DNA of 64,000 nt from Roseitranquillus sediminis (lineage in GTDB: Bacteria; Pseudomonadota; Alphaproteobacteria; Rhodobacterales; Rhodobacteraceae), in NCBI RefSeq assembly GCF_016918935.1, contig NZ_JAFFOB010000015.1:124001-188000 (forward strand), given 5' to 3'. A model generated the notes under the pieces. The model was not told the origin of the DNA. It saw only the letters and a list, made by a program, of their open reading frames with translations, and did not search any database. Shown piece by piece: positions 17,000-25,529 of the stretch (the stretch's first letter is position 1; the number at the start of each line of letters is the position of its first letter). Made by a program: the position numbers and the translations under genes.

Positions 17000-19453
17000 A
17001 TGAGCAGCTTTAATGATGGCGATGCATTTGAGGCGGCGGGCTCGCTGTCCTCCCGCGCGATGGCGGCGCGGCCCGCGCCCTACCTCGACCAGTTGAACCC
17101 GGCGCAGCGGGAGGCGGTCGAGGCGCTGCAGGGTCCGGTGCTGATGCTGGCCGGCGCGGGCACCGGCAAGACGCGCGCGCTGACCGCCCGGATCGCGCAC
17201 CTGCTGGACACGGGGACGGCGCGCCCGAACGAGATCCTGGCCGTCACCTTCACCAACAAGGCGGCGCGCGAGATGAAGGATCGCGTCGCGCGCCTGCTGG
17301 GCCAGACGGTGGAGGGGGTGCCGTGGCTCGGCACGTTCCACGCGATCTGCGTGAAGCTCCTGCGCCGTCACGCCGAACTGGTGGGGCTGAAGCCGAACTT
17401 CACCATTCTCGACACTGACGACCAGCTCCGCCTGCTCAAGCAACTGATTGCGGCCGCGGACATCGACGAGAAGCGTTGGCCGGCCCGGCAGCTCGCTGGT
17501 CATATCGACCAGTGGAAGAACCGGGCGTGGAGCCCGGCGAAGGTGCCGGTGGCCGAGAGCGGCGCCTTCAACCGCCGCGGGATCGAGCTCTATGCCGCCT
17601 ATCAGGAGCGGCTGCGCACCCTGAACGCCGTCGACTTCGGCGACCTACTGCTGCACGTCCTGACGATCTTTCAGGAGCACGACGATGTGCTGGCGCAGTA
17701 CCAGCGCTGGTTCCGCCATATCCTCGTCGACGAGTACCAGGACACCAACGTCGCGCAGTATCTCTGGCTGCGCCTGCTGGCGCAGGGGCACCGCAACATC
17801 TGCTGCGTCGGCGACGACGACCAGTCGATCTACGGCTGGCGCGGTGCCGAGGTGGGCAACATCCTGCGCTTCGAGAAGGACTTTCCCGGCGCCAAGGTCG
17901 TGCGGCTGGAGCAGAACTATCGCTCGACCCCGCACATCCTCGCGGCCGCATCGGGCCTCATCGCCGCAAACGCGGGGCGCCTCGGCAAGACGCTCTGGAC
18001 CGACGCCGAGGCCGGCGCGAGGGTCCGCCTGATCGGCCACTGGGACGGCGAGGAGGAGGCGCGCTGGATCGGCGAGGAGATCGAGGCGCTGGGGCAAGGC
18101 ACCCGCGGCCTCCGGCCCGTGCCGCTCGACCAGATCGCCATCCTCGTCCGCGCCGCCCACCAGATGCGCGCCTTCGAGGACCGGTTCCTGACCATCGGCC
18201 TGCCCTACCGGGTGATCGGCGGCCCGCGCTTCTACGAGCGGCTCGAGATCCGCGACGCCATGGCCTACTTCCGCCTCGCCGTCAGCCCCGACGACGACCT
18301 CGCCTTCGAGCGCGTGGTCAACACACCGAAGCGCGGTCTCGGCGACAAGGCGCAGCAGCGGATCCAGATCGCCGCCCGCGAGAGTGGTGTGAGCCTGCAC
18401 GAGGGCGCACGCCTGCTGGTCCAGTCCGGTGAGATCGGCGGCAAGGGCGGTCGCGAGCTCCGCCTTCTGGTCGAGTCGGTCGATCGCTGGCACCGCGATG
18501 TCGCCGGAGGTGCCTTCGTTGCCGGAGGCGAAGTCGAAGGGCTCGTCATCGAGGAGGACGCGCCGGCCCGAAATGTTCGCTCCCACATCGAACTGGCTGA
18601 GATGATCCTCGACGAGTCGGGCTACACGGCGATGTGGCAGAACGACAAGACGCCCGAGGCGCCGGGGCGGCTTGAGAACCTCAAGGAGCTGGTGAAGGCG
18701 CTGGAGAGCTTCGACAACCTCCAGGGCTTCCTCGAGCACGTCGTGCTGATCATGGACAACGATTCCGACGCAGGCGAGCCGCGGGTCAGCGTGATGACGC
18801 TGCACGCCGCGAAGGGGCTCGAGTTCCCGGCGATCTTCCTGCCGGGGTGGGAGGATGGCCTCTTCCCCAGCCAGCGCTCGATGGACGAGAACGGTCTCAA
18901 GGGGCTCGAGGAGGAGCGGCGCCTGGCCTATGTCGGCATCACGCGCGCCGAGGAGCTCTGCACCATCTCCTTCGCTGCGAACCGCCGGGTCTATGGCCAA
19001 TGGCAGTCGCAGCTGCCCTCGCGCTTCATCGACGAACTGCCCGCCGACCATGTCGAGGTGCTGACGCCGCCGGGCCTCTACGGCGGCGGCTACGGCGCGG
19101 CCGGCATGGGGGCGACGGCCTCGCCCGCGCTGGCCGGGATGCAGGGCTCCGACCTGCACGAGCGTGCCTCGCGTTCCAACGTCTACAACTCGCCCGGGTG
19201 GAAGCGGCTTCAGACCCGCGGGCAATCCCGCGGCATGAGTCAGCCGCGCGAGCAGGCGAATATGGTGATCGATCTCGAGGCGGTCTCGGCCTTCGACGCG
19301 GGGGACCGCGTCTTTCACCAGAAGTTCGGCTACGGCAGCATCCGCGCGATCGAGGGCGACAAGCTCGACATTGCCTTCGACAAGGCGGGGTCGAAGAAGG
19401 TCGTCGCGAGATTCGTTGTCGCGGCCGACGCGGCGGGCGACGTGCCCTTTTGA
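17000..19453 (+). CDS. uvrD: UvrD/PcrA-type DNA helicase II
   Basis: An 817-residue SF1A helicase that unwinds DNA 3'-5' in nucleotide-excision and mismatch repair and removes RecA or stalled polymerase. Motifs in order are LNPAQREAVEALQGP (Q motif), AGAGTGKTRALTARI (Walker A), DEYQDTN (Walker B), GDDDQSIYGWRGA, LEQNYRSTP, VMTLHAAKGLEFPAIFLPG and YVGITRAEE. The C-terminal residues (about 755-817) form the Tudor-like domain (FDAGDRVFHQKFGYGSIRAIEGDKL) that contacts RNA polymerase. The N-terminal extension MSSFNDGDAFEAAG is usual for related bacteria. It is followed by a long non-coding interval. Confidence 0.95.
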   Translation: MSSFNDGDAFEAAGSLSSRAMAARPAPYLDQLNPAQREAVEALQGPVLMLAGAGTGKTRALTARIAHLLDTGTARPNEILAVTFTNKAAREMKDRVARLLGQTVEGVPWLGTFHAICVKLLRRHAELVGLKPNFTILDTDDQLRLLKQLIAAADIDEKRWPARQLAGHIDQWKNRAWSPAKVPVAESGAFNRRGIELYAAYQERLRTLNAVDFGDLLLHVLTIFQEHDDVLAQYQRWFRHILVDEYQDTNVAQYLWLRLLAQGHRNICCVGDDDQSIYGWRGAEVGNILRFEKDFPGAKVVRLEQNYRSTPHILAAASGLIAANAGRLGKTLWTDAEAGARVRLIGHWDGEEEARWIGEEIEALGQGTRGLRPVPLDQIAILVRAAHQMRAFEDRFLTIGLPYRVIGGPRFYERLEIRDAMAYFRLAVSPDDDLAFERVVNTPKRGLGDKAQQRIQIAARESGVSLHEGARLLVQSGEIGGKGGRELRLLVESVDRWHRDVAGGAFVAGGEVEGLVIEEDAPARNVRSHIELAEMILDESGYTAMWQNDKTPEAPGRLENLKELVKALESFDNLQGFLEHVVLIMDNDSDAGEPRVSVMTLHAAKGLEFPAIFLPGWEDGLFPSQRSMDENGLKGLEEERRLAYVGITRAEELCTISFAANRRVYGQWQSQLPSRFIDELPADHVEVLTPPGLYGGGYGAAGMGATASPALAGMQGSDLHERASRSNVYNSPGWKRLQTRGQSRGMSQPREQANMVIDLEAVSAFDAGDRVFHQKFGYGSIRAIEGDKLDIAFDKAGSKKVVARFVVAADAAGDVPF

Positions 19454-19657
19454 GCGCTCGGCAGGATCGCAGCCATCGCGGCACAATAGCGCGCGCCTCG
19501 GGGCCGTCTCCACCGTAACTCTCCCCGGACGACTCCCGATGTCCTGATCATGGTGACTTCGGCTCTGATCGGCTTGGCCTCGCCGCCGCCTGCGCTTGCG
19601 CGCCGGCGGAGATCACACGTGCGACCGTCCGCGGCGCGATGCTTGCGAGCTCGAGGC

Positions 19658-19773
19658 AAAAAAAAGCGGCGACACCGGGGAGGAGGTCGGTGTCGCCGCC
19701 AGAAGTCAGAAGACCCAGGGAGGAGGAAGGACCTTCTGTCAGAACCCGTGGTGGAGGGAGGATCCACCGTGGG
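19658..19773 (-). ncRNA. Cuckoo/CcsR-like small RNA with three CCUCC hairpins
   Basis: Read on the minus strand, three hairpins follow one another. Hairpin 1 (19773-19745) has GGTGGA/TCCACC around TCCTCCC, with a lower CCC/GGG clamp. Hairpin 2 (19738-19707) has a continuous 10-pair stem CAGAAGGTCC/GGGTCTTCTG, with two GU pairs, around a 12-base loop containing CCTCCTCCC. Hairpin 3 (19699-19666) has a perfect 12-pair stem GCGGCGACACCG/CGGTGTCGCCGC around ACCTCCTCCC and runs into eight T's (19665-19658), a textbook intrinsic terminator. Anti-Shine-Dalgarno CCUCCUCCC loops plus a terminator are the hallmark of the CcsR ('cuckoo') sRNAs of Rhodobacteraceae. The 5' end and promoter are not determined. 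A small palindrome TGCTGC-TAT-GCAGCA sits upstream at 19827-19841. Confidence 0.72.
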
Positions 19774-20098
19774 CCTGCCCCTATCTGGACCTTTATGCTG
19801 CGCTTGCACAATGGGTTTCGCTACAATGCTGCTATGCAGCAACCGCATGGCGCACAAGGGACCATTATGAAGGCGCTGTGATAATTTTCGCGGCAGTCTC
19901 TGGACCACCACGGGTTCGACAGCCGGATCTGCACGCCCGCATTTCGGTGGCGCGATTCGGCGCATCAGTGGGCCGTGCCCGGGAAGTCATGGGCGCTGCC
20001 GGCGAAAAGTTCTGCGCCTATATCTGGTGCCTCTCGTGTTTCGCGTGCGGCAACAACCACCTCATCTGGTGAAGGAGCTTCATGACCTGCACGTCGAG

Positions 20099-20142
20099 TG
20101 CCATGATTTCCCAAGAATTCCCTTGAGTTCCATGGAATCCCA
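20099..20142 (-). promoter_or_regulatory. Candidate MraZ box array upstream of mraZ
   Basis: On the minus strand five pentamers recur every 9-10 bases: TGGGA (20142-20138), TGGAA (20132-20128), AGGGA (20123-20119), TGGGA (20113-20109) and TGGCA (20103-20099), with 5-, 5-, 4- and 5-base spacers. MraZ of Escherichia coli is known to bind TGGGN direct repeats with 5-base spacers in the dcw control region. The array overlaps the predicted promoter, so autorepression by the mraZ product is the natural inference. The repeats point away from mraZ, and two of the five are imperfect. Confidence 0.55.
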
Positions 20143-20151
20143 TGACATAAG
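20123..20151 (+). promoter_or_regulatory. Predicted sigma-70-type promoter of the dcw cluster
   Basis: TTGAGT (20123-20128) and CATAAG (20146-20151) are separated by exactly 17 bases, each matching four of six consensus positions. Transcription would begin near 20158, giving a leader of about 237 bases before mraZ. Between start and terminator the RNA would be about 200 bases, close to the size I recall for the UpsM RNA at the same place in Rhodobacter sphaeroides. It overlaps the candidate MraZ boxes. Confidence 0.45.
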
Positions 20152-20157
20152 GTTTGC

Positions 20158-20359
20158 ACAAGATGAGGCGGGCCAGACGGGCACCAAGACCCGGACACCG
20201 AACAAGGCAAAGCAGGTTTCATACAGGCAGCCCTCACTCATCGCAGAACCGGCGCGCGGGCGAGCAGACATCCCCCAGGTGGCGCGCGCGACCGGACATA
20301 CCCGGTGACGGGACGAGGGCGGCGGATCGGGCAGTGGCAGCAGCGCGATCCGCCGTTTT
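20158..20359 (+). ncRNA. UpsM-like leader RNA upstream of mraZ
   Basis: The roughly 200 bases from the predicted start site to the internal terminator contain no plausible gene on the plus strand. The equivalent place in Rhodobacter sphaeroides yields the abundant sRNA UpsM, formed by partial termination and RNase E cleavage of the long mraZ leader. Here the architecture is the same: promoter, structured leader, Rho-independent-type hairpin, then a short spacer and mraZ. The call rests on position and structure, not on sequence identity, which I cannot test. The 5' end is predicted only. Confidence 0.5.
20320..20359 (+). terminator. Leader terminator/attenuator before mraZ
   Basis: CGGCGGATCG (20320-20329) pairs perfectly with CGATCCGCCG (20346-20355) across a 16-base loop and is followed by TTTTC. 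The short T-run suggests incomplete termination, letting part of the transcription continue into mraZ 36 bases further on. This fits an attenuator that both makes a short leader RNA and sets dcw expression. Confidence 0.6.
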
Positions 20360-20394
20360 CGTGACCAGCTCACGGGAACGGCGAAGGAACGGGC

Positions 20395-20898
20395 TTGGCG
20401 CGCAGGTTCAGAGGTGAAGGCCGCCACAAGGTCGACGCAAAGGGACGGGTCTCGATCCCCGCACTCTTCCGTCGCGTGCTCGAGGCCGGCGATCCCGACT
20501 GGAAGGAGGGCCTCCGCCCGCAGCTCGTCATCGTCTACGGCGATCACCGCCGCGAGTTCCTCGAATGCTTCACGATCGAGGCGATTGACGAGGTCGACGC
20601 CCGAATCGACGCCATGCCCCGCGGCTCGCCCGAGCGGCGGCTGTTGGAGAAACTGGTGCAAGGGCAGTCGCTTCCCACCGAGGTTGACAGCGACGGGCGC
20701 CTCGTCCTGCCGCAGAAGCTGCGCGACAAGATCGGCATCGAGAGCGAGGCCTACTTCATCGCCAGCGGCGACACCTTCCAGATCTGGAAGCCCGAGACCT
20801 ACGAGCGGGTCGACGCCGCGAAGACCCGCGCGCTGCTCGACGAGATGCCCGAGGACATGGACATCCTCGCGCTGCTCGACCGGGCGCCGGAGGTTTGA
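20395..20898 (+). CDS. mraZ: Transcriptional regulator MraZ
   Basis: A 167-residue DNA-binding protein of the MraZ family, first gene of the dcw cluster and usually a repressor of it. Two tandem AbrB-like half-domains are present, each with the conserved DxxxR signature (DAKGR near residue 15, DSDGR near residue 99). The start is TTG at 20395 ([18 protein letters not shown]), with AAGGAA 7-8 bases upstream; no ATG or GTG fits the family N-terminus. The stop is one base before the rsmH GTG. Candidate target boxes lie 250-300 bases upstream. Confidence 0.95.
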   Translation: MARRFRGEGRHKVDAKGRVSIPALFRRVLEAGDPDWKEGLRPQLVIVYGDHRREFLECFTIEAIDEVDARIDAMPRGSPERRLLEKLVQGQSLPTEVDSDGRLVLPQKLRDKIGIESEAYFIASGDTFQIWKPETYERVDAAKTRALLDEMPEDMDILALLDRAPEV

Positions 20899-20899
20899 G

Positions 20900-21853
20900 G
20901 TGGCAGTGCATGTCCCTGTCCTGCTCGAGCCCCTGCTGCGGGCGGTGGCGCCGGTGCGCGGCACCTGGCTCGACGGTACGTTCGGCGCGGGCGGGTACGC
21001 GCGCGGTCTCCTCGATGCGGGAGCGGAGCGCGTCATCGGCGTCGACCGCGATTCCTCGGCGCTCGACGCTGCGCGGGACTGGGCGGCCGGTGAGCCGCGC
21101 CTCACGCTGGTCGAGGGCACATTCGGCCGGCTCGACGAACTGGCGAAGGAGCCGCTCGACGGCGTGGTGCTGGATCTGGGTGTGTCGTCCATGCAGCTTG
21201 ACCAGGGCGAGCGCGGCTTCTCGTTCCGACAGGACGGCCCGCTCGACATGCGGATGGGAAATCATGGTCCGACCGCCGCGGACGTGGTGAACGAAAGCGA
21301 GGAGGGGCAGCTGGCCGACATCCTCTACCGTTACGGCGAAGAGCGTGCCTCGCGCCGGATCGCCCGCGCGGTCGTCGCCGCGCGTCCCCTGCGGACCACG
21401 GGCGAGCTGGCGGCTGTGGTGGAGCGATGCCTGCCGCGCGCGAAGCCCGGCCAGAGCCATCCGGCCACGCGCAGCTTCCAGGCCATCCGCATCGCCGTGA
21501 ACGACGAGTTCGGGGAGCTGGCGCAGGGCCTCGGTGCGGCGGAGCGGGCGCTCACGCCGGGCGGCCGACTCGCCGTGGTGACGTTCCACTCCATCGAGGA
21601 CCGGGCGGTGAAGCGCTTCTTCCAGTCCGGCTCCAGCGGAGGCGGCCGCGCCAACCGTTTTGCCCCAGAGGCCCCGGAGCAGACTCCCCGCTGGCGCATT
21701 CTCGGCCGCGCCGTCGCGGCCGACGAGGAAGAGACCGACCGCAACCCGCGCGCCCGCTCGGCCCGCCTGCGGGTGGCGGAGCGGACCGACGCACCGGCGC
21801 AGGAGGTCGATCCGCGCGAGCTCGGCCTGCCGCAGGTGGGAGGCCTGCGATGA
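20900..21853 (+). CDS. rsmH: 16S rRNA (cytosine-N4) methyltransferase RsmH
   Basis: A 317-residue S-adenosylmethionine-dependent enzyme that N4-methylates C1402 of 16S rRNA. The SAM-binding region [27 protein letters not shown] is near residues 30-55. The family motif [19 protein letters not shown] and the [18 protein letters not shown] and [14 protein letters not shown] segments are intact. GTG 20900 is the start ([13 protein letters not shown]), with GGAGG six bases upstream inside the mraZ 3' end. Its stop overlaps a 17-codon mini-ORF rather than ftsL directly. Confidence 0.95.
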   Translation: MAVHVPVLLEPLLRAVAPVRGTWLDGTFGAGGYARGLLDAGAERVIGVDRDSSALDAARDWAAGEPRLTLVEGTFGRLDELAKEPLDGVVLDLGVSSMQLDQGERGFSFRQDGPLDMRMGNHGPTAADVVNESEEGQLADILYRYGEERASRRIARAVVAARPLRTTGELAAVVERCLPRAKPGQSHPATRSFQAIRIAVNDEFGELAQGLGAAERALTPGGRLAVVTFHSIEDRAVKRFFQSGSSGGGRANRFAPEAPEQTPRWRILGRAVAADEEETDRNPRARSARLRVAERTDAPAQEVDPRELGLPQVGGLR

Positions 21854-21903
21854 CGTCCGTCCGCGCCCCGAACCACGTTCGTATCGAGGAGCACCATTCA
21901 TGA
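21850..21903 (+). CDS. 17-codon bridging mini-ORF between rsmH and ftsL
   Basis: A tiny frame encoding [17 protein letters not shown] exactly fills the gap between rsmH and ftsL. Its ATG overlaps the rsmH stop as ATGA, and its stop overlaps the ftsL ATG as ATGA. A good ribosome site (GGGAGG) precedes it. It could pass ribosomes from rsmH to ftsL by termination-reinitiation. Whether the peptide itself matters is unknown, and chance cannot be excluded for so short a frame. Confidence 0.4.
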   Translation: MTSVRAPNHVRIEEHHS

Positions 21904-22247
21904 GACCGCTCGTCTACATCATCTCTGTCTTTTGCGTGATGGCGCTGGCCGCATGGGCCTACCGCGAGAACTTCCGCACCCAGTCGGCGTTGCGCGAGGT
22001 CGAGCTGCTGCGCGCCCAGATTGGCACGCTGCGCGAGCGGCGTTCTGTGCTTTCGGCGGAATGGGCTTGGCTCAACCGGCCCGAGCGCCTGCGTGACCTG
22101 GCCGAGATGAACTACGAGCGGCTTGGGCTGCTGCCGCTGAGGCCCGAGCAGTTCGCCCGGATCGACGAGCTGGCCTTCCCGCCAGCGGATGCGATGGTGC
22201 TGCCCGACCCGGTCGACCTGGCGGAGATGGGCGAGGAGTATCCCTGA
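21900..22247 (+). CDS. ftsL: Cell division protein FtsL
   Basis: A 115-residue bitopic protein that forms the FtsQLB subcomplex activating septal cell-wall synthesis. It has a short cytoplasmic start and one transmembrane helix (residues 4-20, LVYIISVFCVMALAAWAY). A periplasmic coiled-coil follows (about 28-62, ALREVELLRAQIGTLRERRSVLSAEWAWLNRPERL), then the NYERLGLLPL segment common to alphaproteobacterial FtsL. ATG 21900 has GAGGAG upstream. The stop overlaps the ftsI ATG by one base (TGATG). Confidence 0.88.
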   Translation: MRPLVYIISVFCVMALAAWAYRENFRTQSALREVELLRAQIGTLRERRSVLSAEWAWLNRPERLRDLAEMNYERLGLLPLRPEQFARIDELAFPPADAMVLPDPVDLAEMGEEYP

Positions 22248-24025
22248 TGCGCACGCCGCTCCGGCCGCTGCCGCGCATTCTGGAGGCCCGCGCCCGCGGC
22301 GAGAATCCCGATGCGATCGAGCGCGAGAACCTGCGCCTCAGGCGCGAGAGTCAGCGCGATCGCTCGCGCCAGCGCGCCGAGGGGCGGCTCACGGTACTCG
22401 GCATGTTCTTCGTCTGCGCCTTCCTGCTCATCGGCTTCCGCATGGGGGCGCTGGCCGCGTCGGAGCCGGAGGAGCCGCGCCTCCTCGCCTCGGCCTCCAG
22501 CATCAGCGCCACCCGCGCCGACATCGTCGACCGAAACGGCCGCGTGCTGGCCACCAACCTCGCCACACACTCGCTCTATGCCCACCCGCAGGACATGGTG
22601 GACCCCGAGCGCGCGGCGCGTGAGCTGGGGCGGATCTTTCCCGACATGGATGCCGAAGCGCTGCTGCGGCGCTTCACCGACGGCCGCAAGTTCATGTGGA
22701 TCAAGAAGACGATCTCGCCCGAACAGCGGCAGGCGGTGCACGACATCGGCGAGCCGGGGCTGCTGTTCGGCCCGCGCGAGATGCGGCTCTACCCGAACGG
22801 ACGCCTCGCGGCGCACATACTCGGCGGCGCGAGCTTTGGCCGGGAGGGCGTGCATTCGGCCGAGGTGATCGGCGTCGCCGGCATCGAGAAGGCACTCGAC
22901 GAGCGGCTGCGCGATCCGGCGCACGCGCACGAGCCGCTGCGCCTGTCCATCGACCTGACGGTGCAGTCCGCCATGCGCCGGGTGCTCGAGGGCGGCATGA
23001 AACTGATGAACGCCAAGGGTGCGGCAGCGGTCCTGATCGAGGTCGATACCGGGCAGATCGTCAGCATGATGTCGCTGCCCGATTTCGACCCCAACGACCG
23101 GCCGCGGCCGCTGACTGCCGGCGACGCCGGCGACAGTCCGCTCTTCAATCGGGCGGTGCAGGGGGTCTACGAGCTCGGCTCGGCGATGAAGATCGTGACC
23201 GTCGCGCAGGCAATGGAGGCGGGGCTGGTCAACCCCTCGACCACGATTGAGACCAAGGGCCCGCTGACCTGGGGCCGCTTCCGAATCCGCGACTTCCGCA
23301 ACTACGGGCCCGAGCTGTCGGTCACGAACGTGGTGGTGAAGTCGTCCAACATCGGCACCGCCCGCATCGCGATGATGATCGGGGCCGAGCGCCAGCGCGC
23401 CTTTCTCGACAGCCTCGGCCTCCTGCAGCCGACGCCGGTCGAGCTGATCGAGGCGGCGGGCGCGGCCCCGTTGCTGCCGCCGCGCTGGTCCGAGATCTCG
23501 ACGATGACGATCAGCTACGGTCACGGCCTCTCGATCAGCCCGCTGCACCTCGCCGCGGCCTACGCCTCGCTCCTCAACGGCGGGACTCGGGTCACGCCGA
23601 CCCTGCTGGCGCAGGACGCCCCGGACCCCGGTCCGCGCGTCGTCTCCGAGACCGTCAGCGAGGCGGCGGCGTCGATGCTTCGGCAGGTCGTGGTCCGCGG
23701 CACCGCGAGCTTTGGCGAGGTCGAGGGCTACGAAGTGGGCGGCAAGACCGGCACCGCCGACAAGCCGAAGCCGAGCGGCGGCTACTACGACGAAAAGGTC
23801 ATCGCCACCTTCGCCAGCGTCTTCCCGGCCAGCGACCCGAAGTACGTCCTCGTCCTGTCGCTCGACGAGCCGGAGGAAACCTCGGGCGAGGAGCCTCGGC
23901 GCACGGCAGGATGGACGGCCGTTCCGGTCGCCGCCGAAGTGATCCGCCGCGTGGCGCCGCTCCTCGGCCTCAGGCCTGCCGTTGAACAGGACGGAGAGAC
24001 CCTGCTAAGCCGGGCCAGCAACTGA
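22247..24025 (+). CDS. ftsI: Septal peptidoglycan transpeptidase FtsI (PBP3)
   Basis: A 592-residue class B penicillin-binding protein that cross-links septal peptidoglycan. One transmembrane helix lies near residues 48-70 after a long, charged cytoplasmic tail. The dimerisation/pedestal domain begins at RADIVDRNGRVLATN. Transpeptidase motifs are SAMK (catalytic serine, about residue 310), SSN (about 365) and KTGT (about 501). It partners with FtsW, encoded eight kilobases downstream. The start overlaps the ftsL stop by one base, and murE follows after 13 bases. Confidence 0.95.
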   Translation: MRTPLRPLPRILEARARGENPDAIERENLRLRRESQRDRSRQRAEGRLTVLGMFFVCAFLLIGFRMGALAASEPEEPRLLASASSISATRADIVDRNGRVLATNLATHSLYAHPQDMVDPERAARELGRIFPDMDAEALLRRFTDGRKFMWIKKTISPEQRQAVHDIGEPGLLFGPREMRLYPNGRLAAHILGGASFGREGVHSAEVIGVAGIEKALDERLRDPAHAHEPLRLSIDLTVQSAMRRVLEGGMKLMNAKGAAAVLIEVDTGQIVSMMSLPDFDPNDRPRPLTAGDAGDSPLFNRAVQGVYELGSAMKIVTVAQAMEAGLVNPSTTIETKGPLTWGRFRIRDFRNYGPELSVTNVVVKSSNIGTARIAMMIGAERQRAFLDSLGLLQPTPVELIEAAGAAPLLPPRWSEISTMTISYGHGLSISPLHLAAAYASLLNGGTRVTPTLLAQDAPDPGPRVVSETVSEAAASMLRQVVVRGTASFGEVEGYEVGGKTGTADKPKPSGGYYDEKVIATFASVFPASDPKYVLVLSLDEPEETSGEEPRRTAGWTAVPVAAEVIRRVAPLLGLRPAVEQDGETLLSRASN

Positions 24026-24038
24026 CCGGAGCCGCGCG

Positions 24039-25529
24039 ATGGGCGAAGAGGGCCGAATCCGCACTTTGTCGCAGCTGGGCCTGACGGCCCGGGACGGACG
24101 CGAGGCGCGGGTGACCGGCCTTTCGGTCGACAGCCGCGACGTGCGCGACGGACACCTCTTCGCCGCACTGCCGGGCACGCGCATGCACGGCGCCGAGTTC
24201 GTGTCGTACGCACTCAGGATGGGCGCAGCCGCCGTGCTGACCGATCGCGAGGGCGCGCAACTGGCGGCGAGCGGCATGGGGGCGAGCGGCGCCGCGCTGG
24301 TGGTGACGGAGGATCCGCGCCAGGCGCTGGCCTTCGCCGCCTCGCTCTGGTTCGGCGCGCAGCCCGAAACGGTCGTCGCGGTGACGGGCACCAACGGCAA
24401 GACCTCGGTTGCGACCTTCACCCGTCAGATCTGGGAGGCGCTCGGCCTCGCCGCGGTGAATGTCGGCACGACGGGTGTCGAGGGCGCGTGGAGTACGCCG
24501 CTGAAGCACACCACGCCCGAGCCGGTGACGCTGCACCGCGTGCTGGCCGAGGCGGCCGCGGCGGGCGTCACCCACGCCGCGATGGAGGCCTCGTCGCACG
24601 GGCTCGAGCAGCGGCGGCTGGACGGGGTGCGGCTCAGGGCGGCAGCGTTCAGCAACTTCAGCCAGGATCACCTGGACTACCACCCTGACTTCGACGCCTA
24701 CTTCGCCGCCAAGGCGGGTCTCTTCGACCGGGTGCTGCCGGACGACGGCGTGGCGGTCCTGAACCTCGACGACGCGAAGGGGCAAGTGCTTGCCGAGCGG
24801 GTGGCGGCGCGGCGGCAGGACATCCTGACGGTGGGGCGGCACGAGGCGGCGGCGCTGCGGATCCTGGACCAGCGCTTCGAGCCGGGGGGGCAGACGCTGC
24901 GATACTCCTGGGCCGGCCGGACGCGGCAGGCGAGGCTGGCGCTGATCGGCGGGTTCCAGGGCGGCAACGTGCTGCTGTCGGCGGGACTTGCCGTCGCCAC
25001 GGGATCGGAGCCGGACGAGGTTTTCGCGGTGCTGCCACGCCTCGCGGGCGTGCGGGGCCGGATGCAGCGGGTGGCCGAGCGGGCGGACGGCGGGGCGGTC
25101 TACGTCGACTACGCCCACACGCCCGAGGCGCTGGCGACGGCGCTGCAGGCGCTGCGGCCGCACGTGATGGGCCGGCTCGTGGTGGTGTTCGGCGCCGGCG
25201 GCGACCGCGACCGCGGCAAACGGCCCCTGATGGGGGCGGCGGCGACGGCGCACGCCGACCTTGCCTTCGTCACCGACGACAATCCGCGGACCGAGGACCG
25301 GGCGGCGATCCGGCGCGCGATCCTGCAGGCGGCGCCGGACGCGATCGAGGTTCCGGACCGGGCTGAGGCGATCCTGCGCGGAGTCGACGCGTTGCAGCCG
25401 GGCGATGCGCTCCTGATCGCGGGCAAGGGGCACGAGACGGGACAGATCGTGGGCGAGACGGTCTATCCGTTCGACGACGCCGAGCAGGCGAGCGTGGCGG
25501 TCGCGGCGCTTGACGGACGGGTCGCATGA
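24039..25529 (+). CDS. murE: UDP-MurNAc-tripeptide synthetase MurE
   Basis: A 496-residue Mur ligase that adds the third stem-peptide residue to UDP-MurNAc-L-Ala-D-Glu in the cytoplasm, using ATP. The N-terminal UDP-binding domain includes VTGLSVDSRDVRDGHLFAALPG. The P-loop is VTGTNGKTSVATF. The DNPR motif (TDDNPRTEDRAAIRRAI) near residue 410 is the signature of meso-diaminopimelate rather than lysine specificity. The stop overlaps the ATG of a 39-codon mini-ORF, not murF itself. Confidence 0.95.
   Translation: MGEEGRIRTLSQLGLTARDGREARVTGLSVDSRDVRDGHLFAALPGTRMHGAEFVSYALRMGAAAVLTDREGAQLAASGMGASGAALVVTEDPRQALAFAASLWFGAQPETVVAVTGTNGKTSVATFTRQIWEALGLAAVNVGTTGVEGAWSTPLKHTTPEPVTLHRVLAEAAAAGVTHAAMEASSHGLEQRRLDGVRLRAAAFSNFSQDHLDYHPDFDAYFAAKAGLFDRVLPDDGVAVLNLDDAKGQVLAERVAARRQDILTVGRHEAAALRILDQRFEPGGQTLRYSWAGRTRQARLALIGGFQGGNVLLSAGLAVATGSEPDEVFAVLPRLAGVRGRMQRVAERADGGAVYVDYAHTPEALATALQALRPHVMGRLVVVFGAGGDRDRGKRPLMGAAATAHADLAFVTDDNPRTEDRAAIRRAILQAAPDAIEVPDRAEAILRGVDALQPGDALLIAGKGHETGQIVGETVYPFDDAEQASVAVAALDGRVA

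Noticed and set aside
17645-19513. 622-codon frame antisense to uvrD
   Set aside because: All helicase motifs are on the plus strand; the antisense frame has no domain.
20027-20308. Possible small proteins in the mraZ leader
   Set aside because: Short frames there lack ribosome sites and coding composition, and the segment is better explained as promoter plus structured leader RNA.
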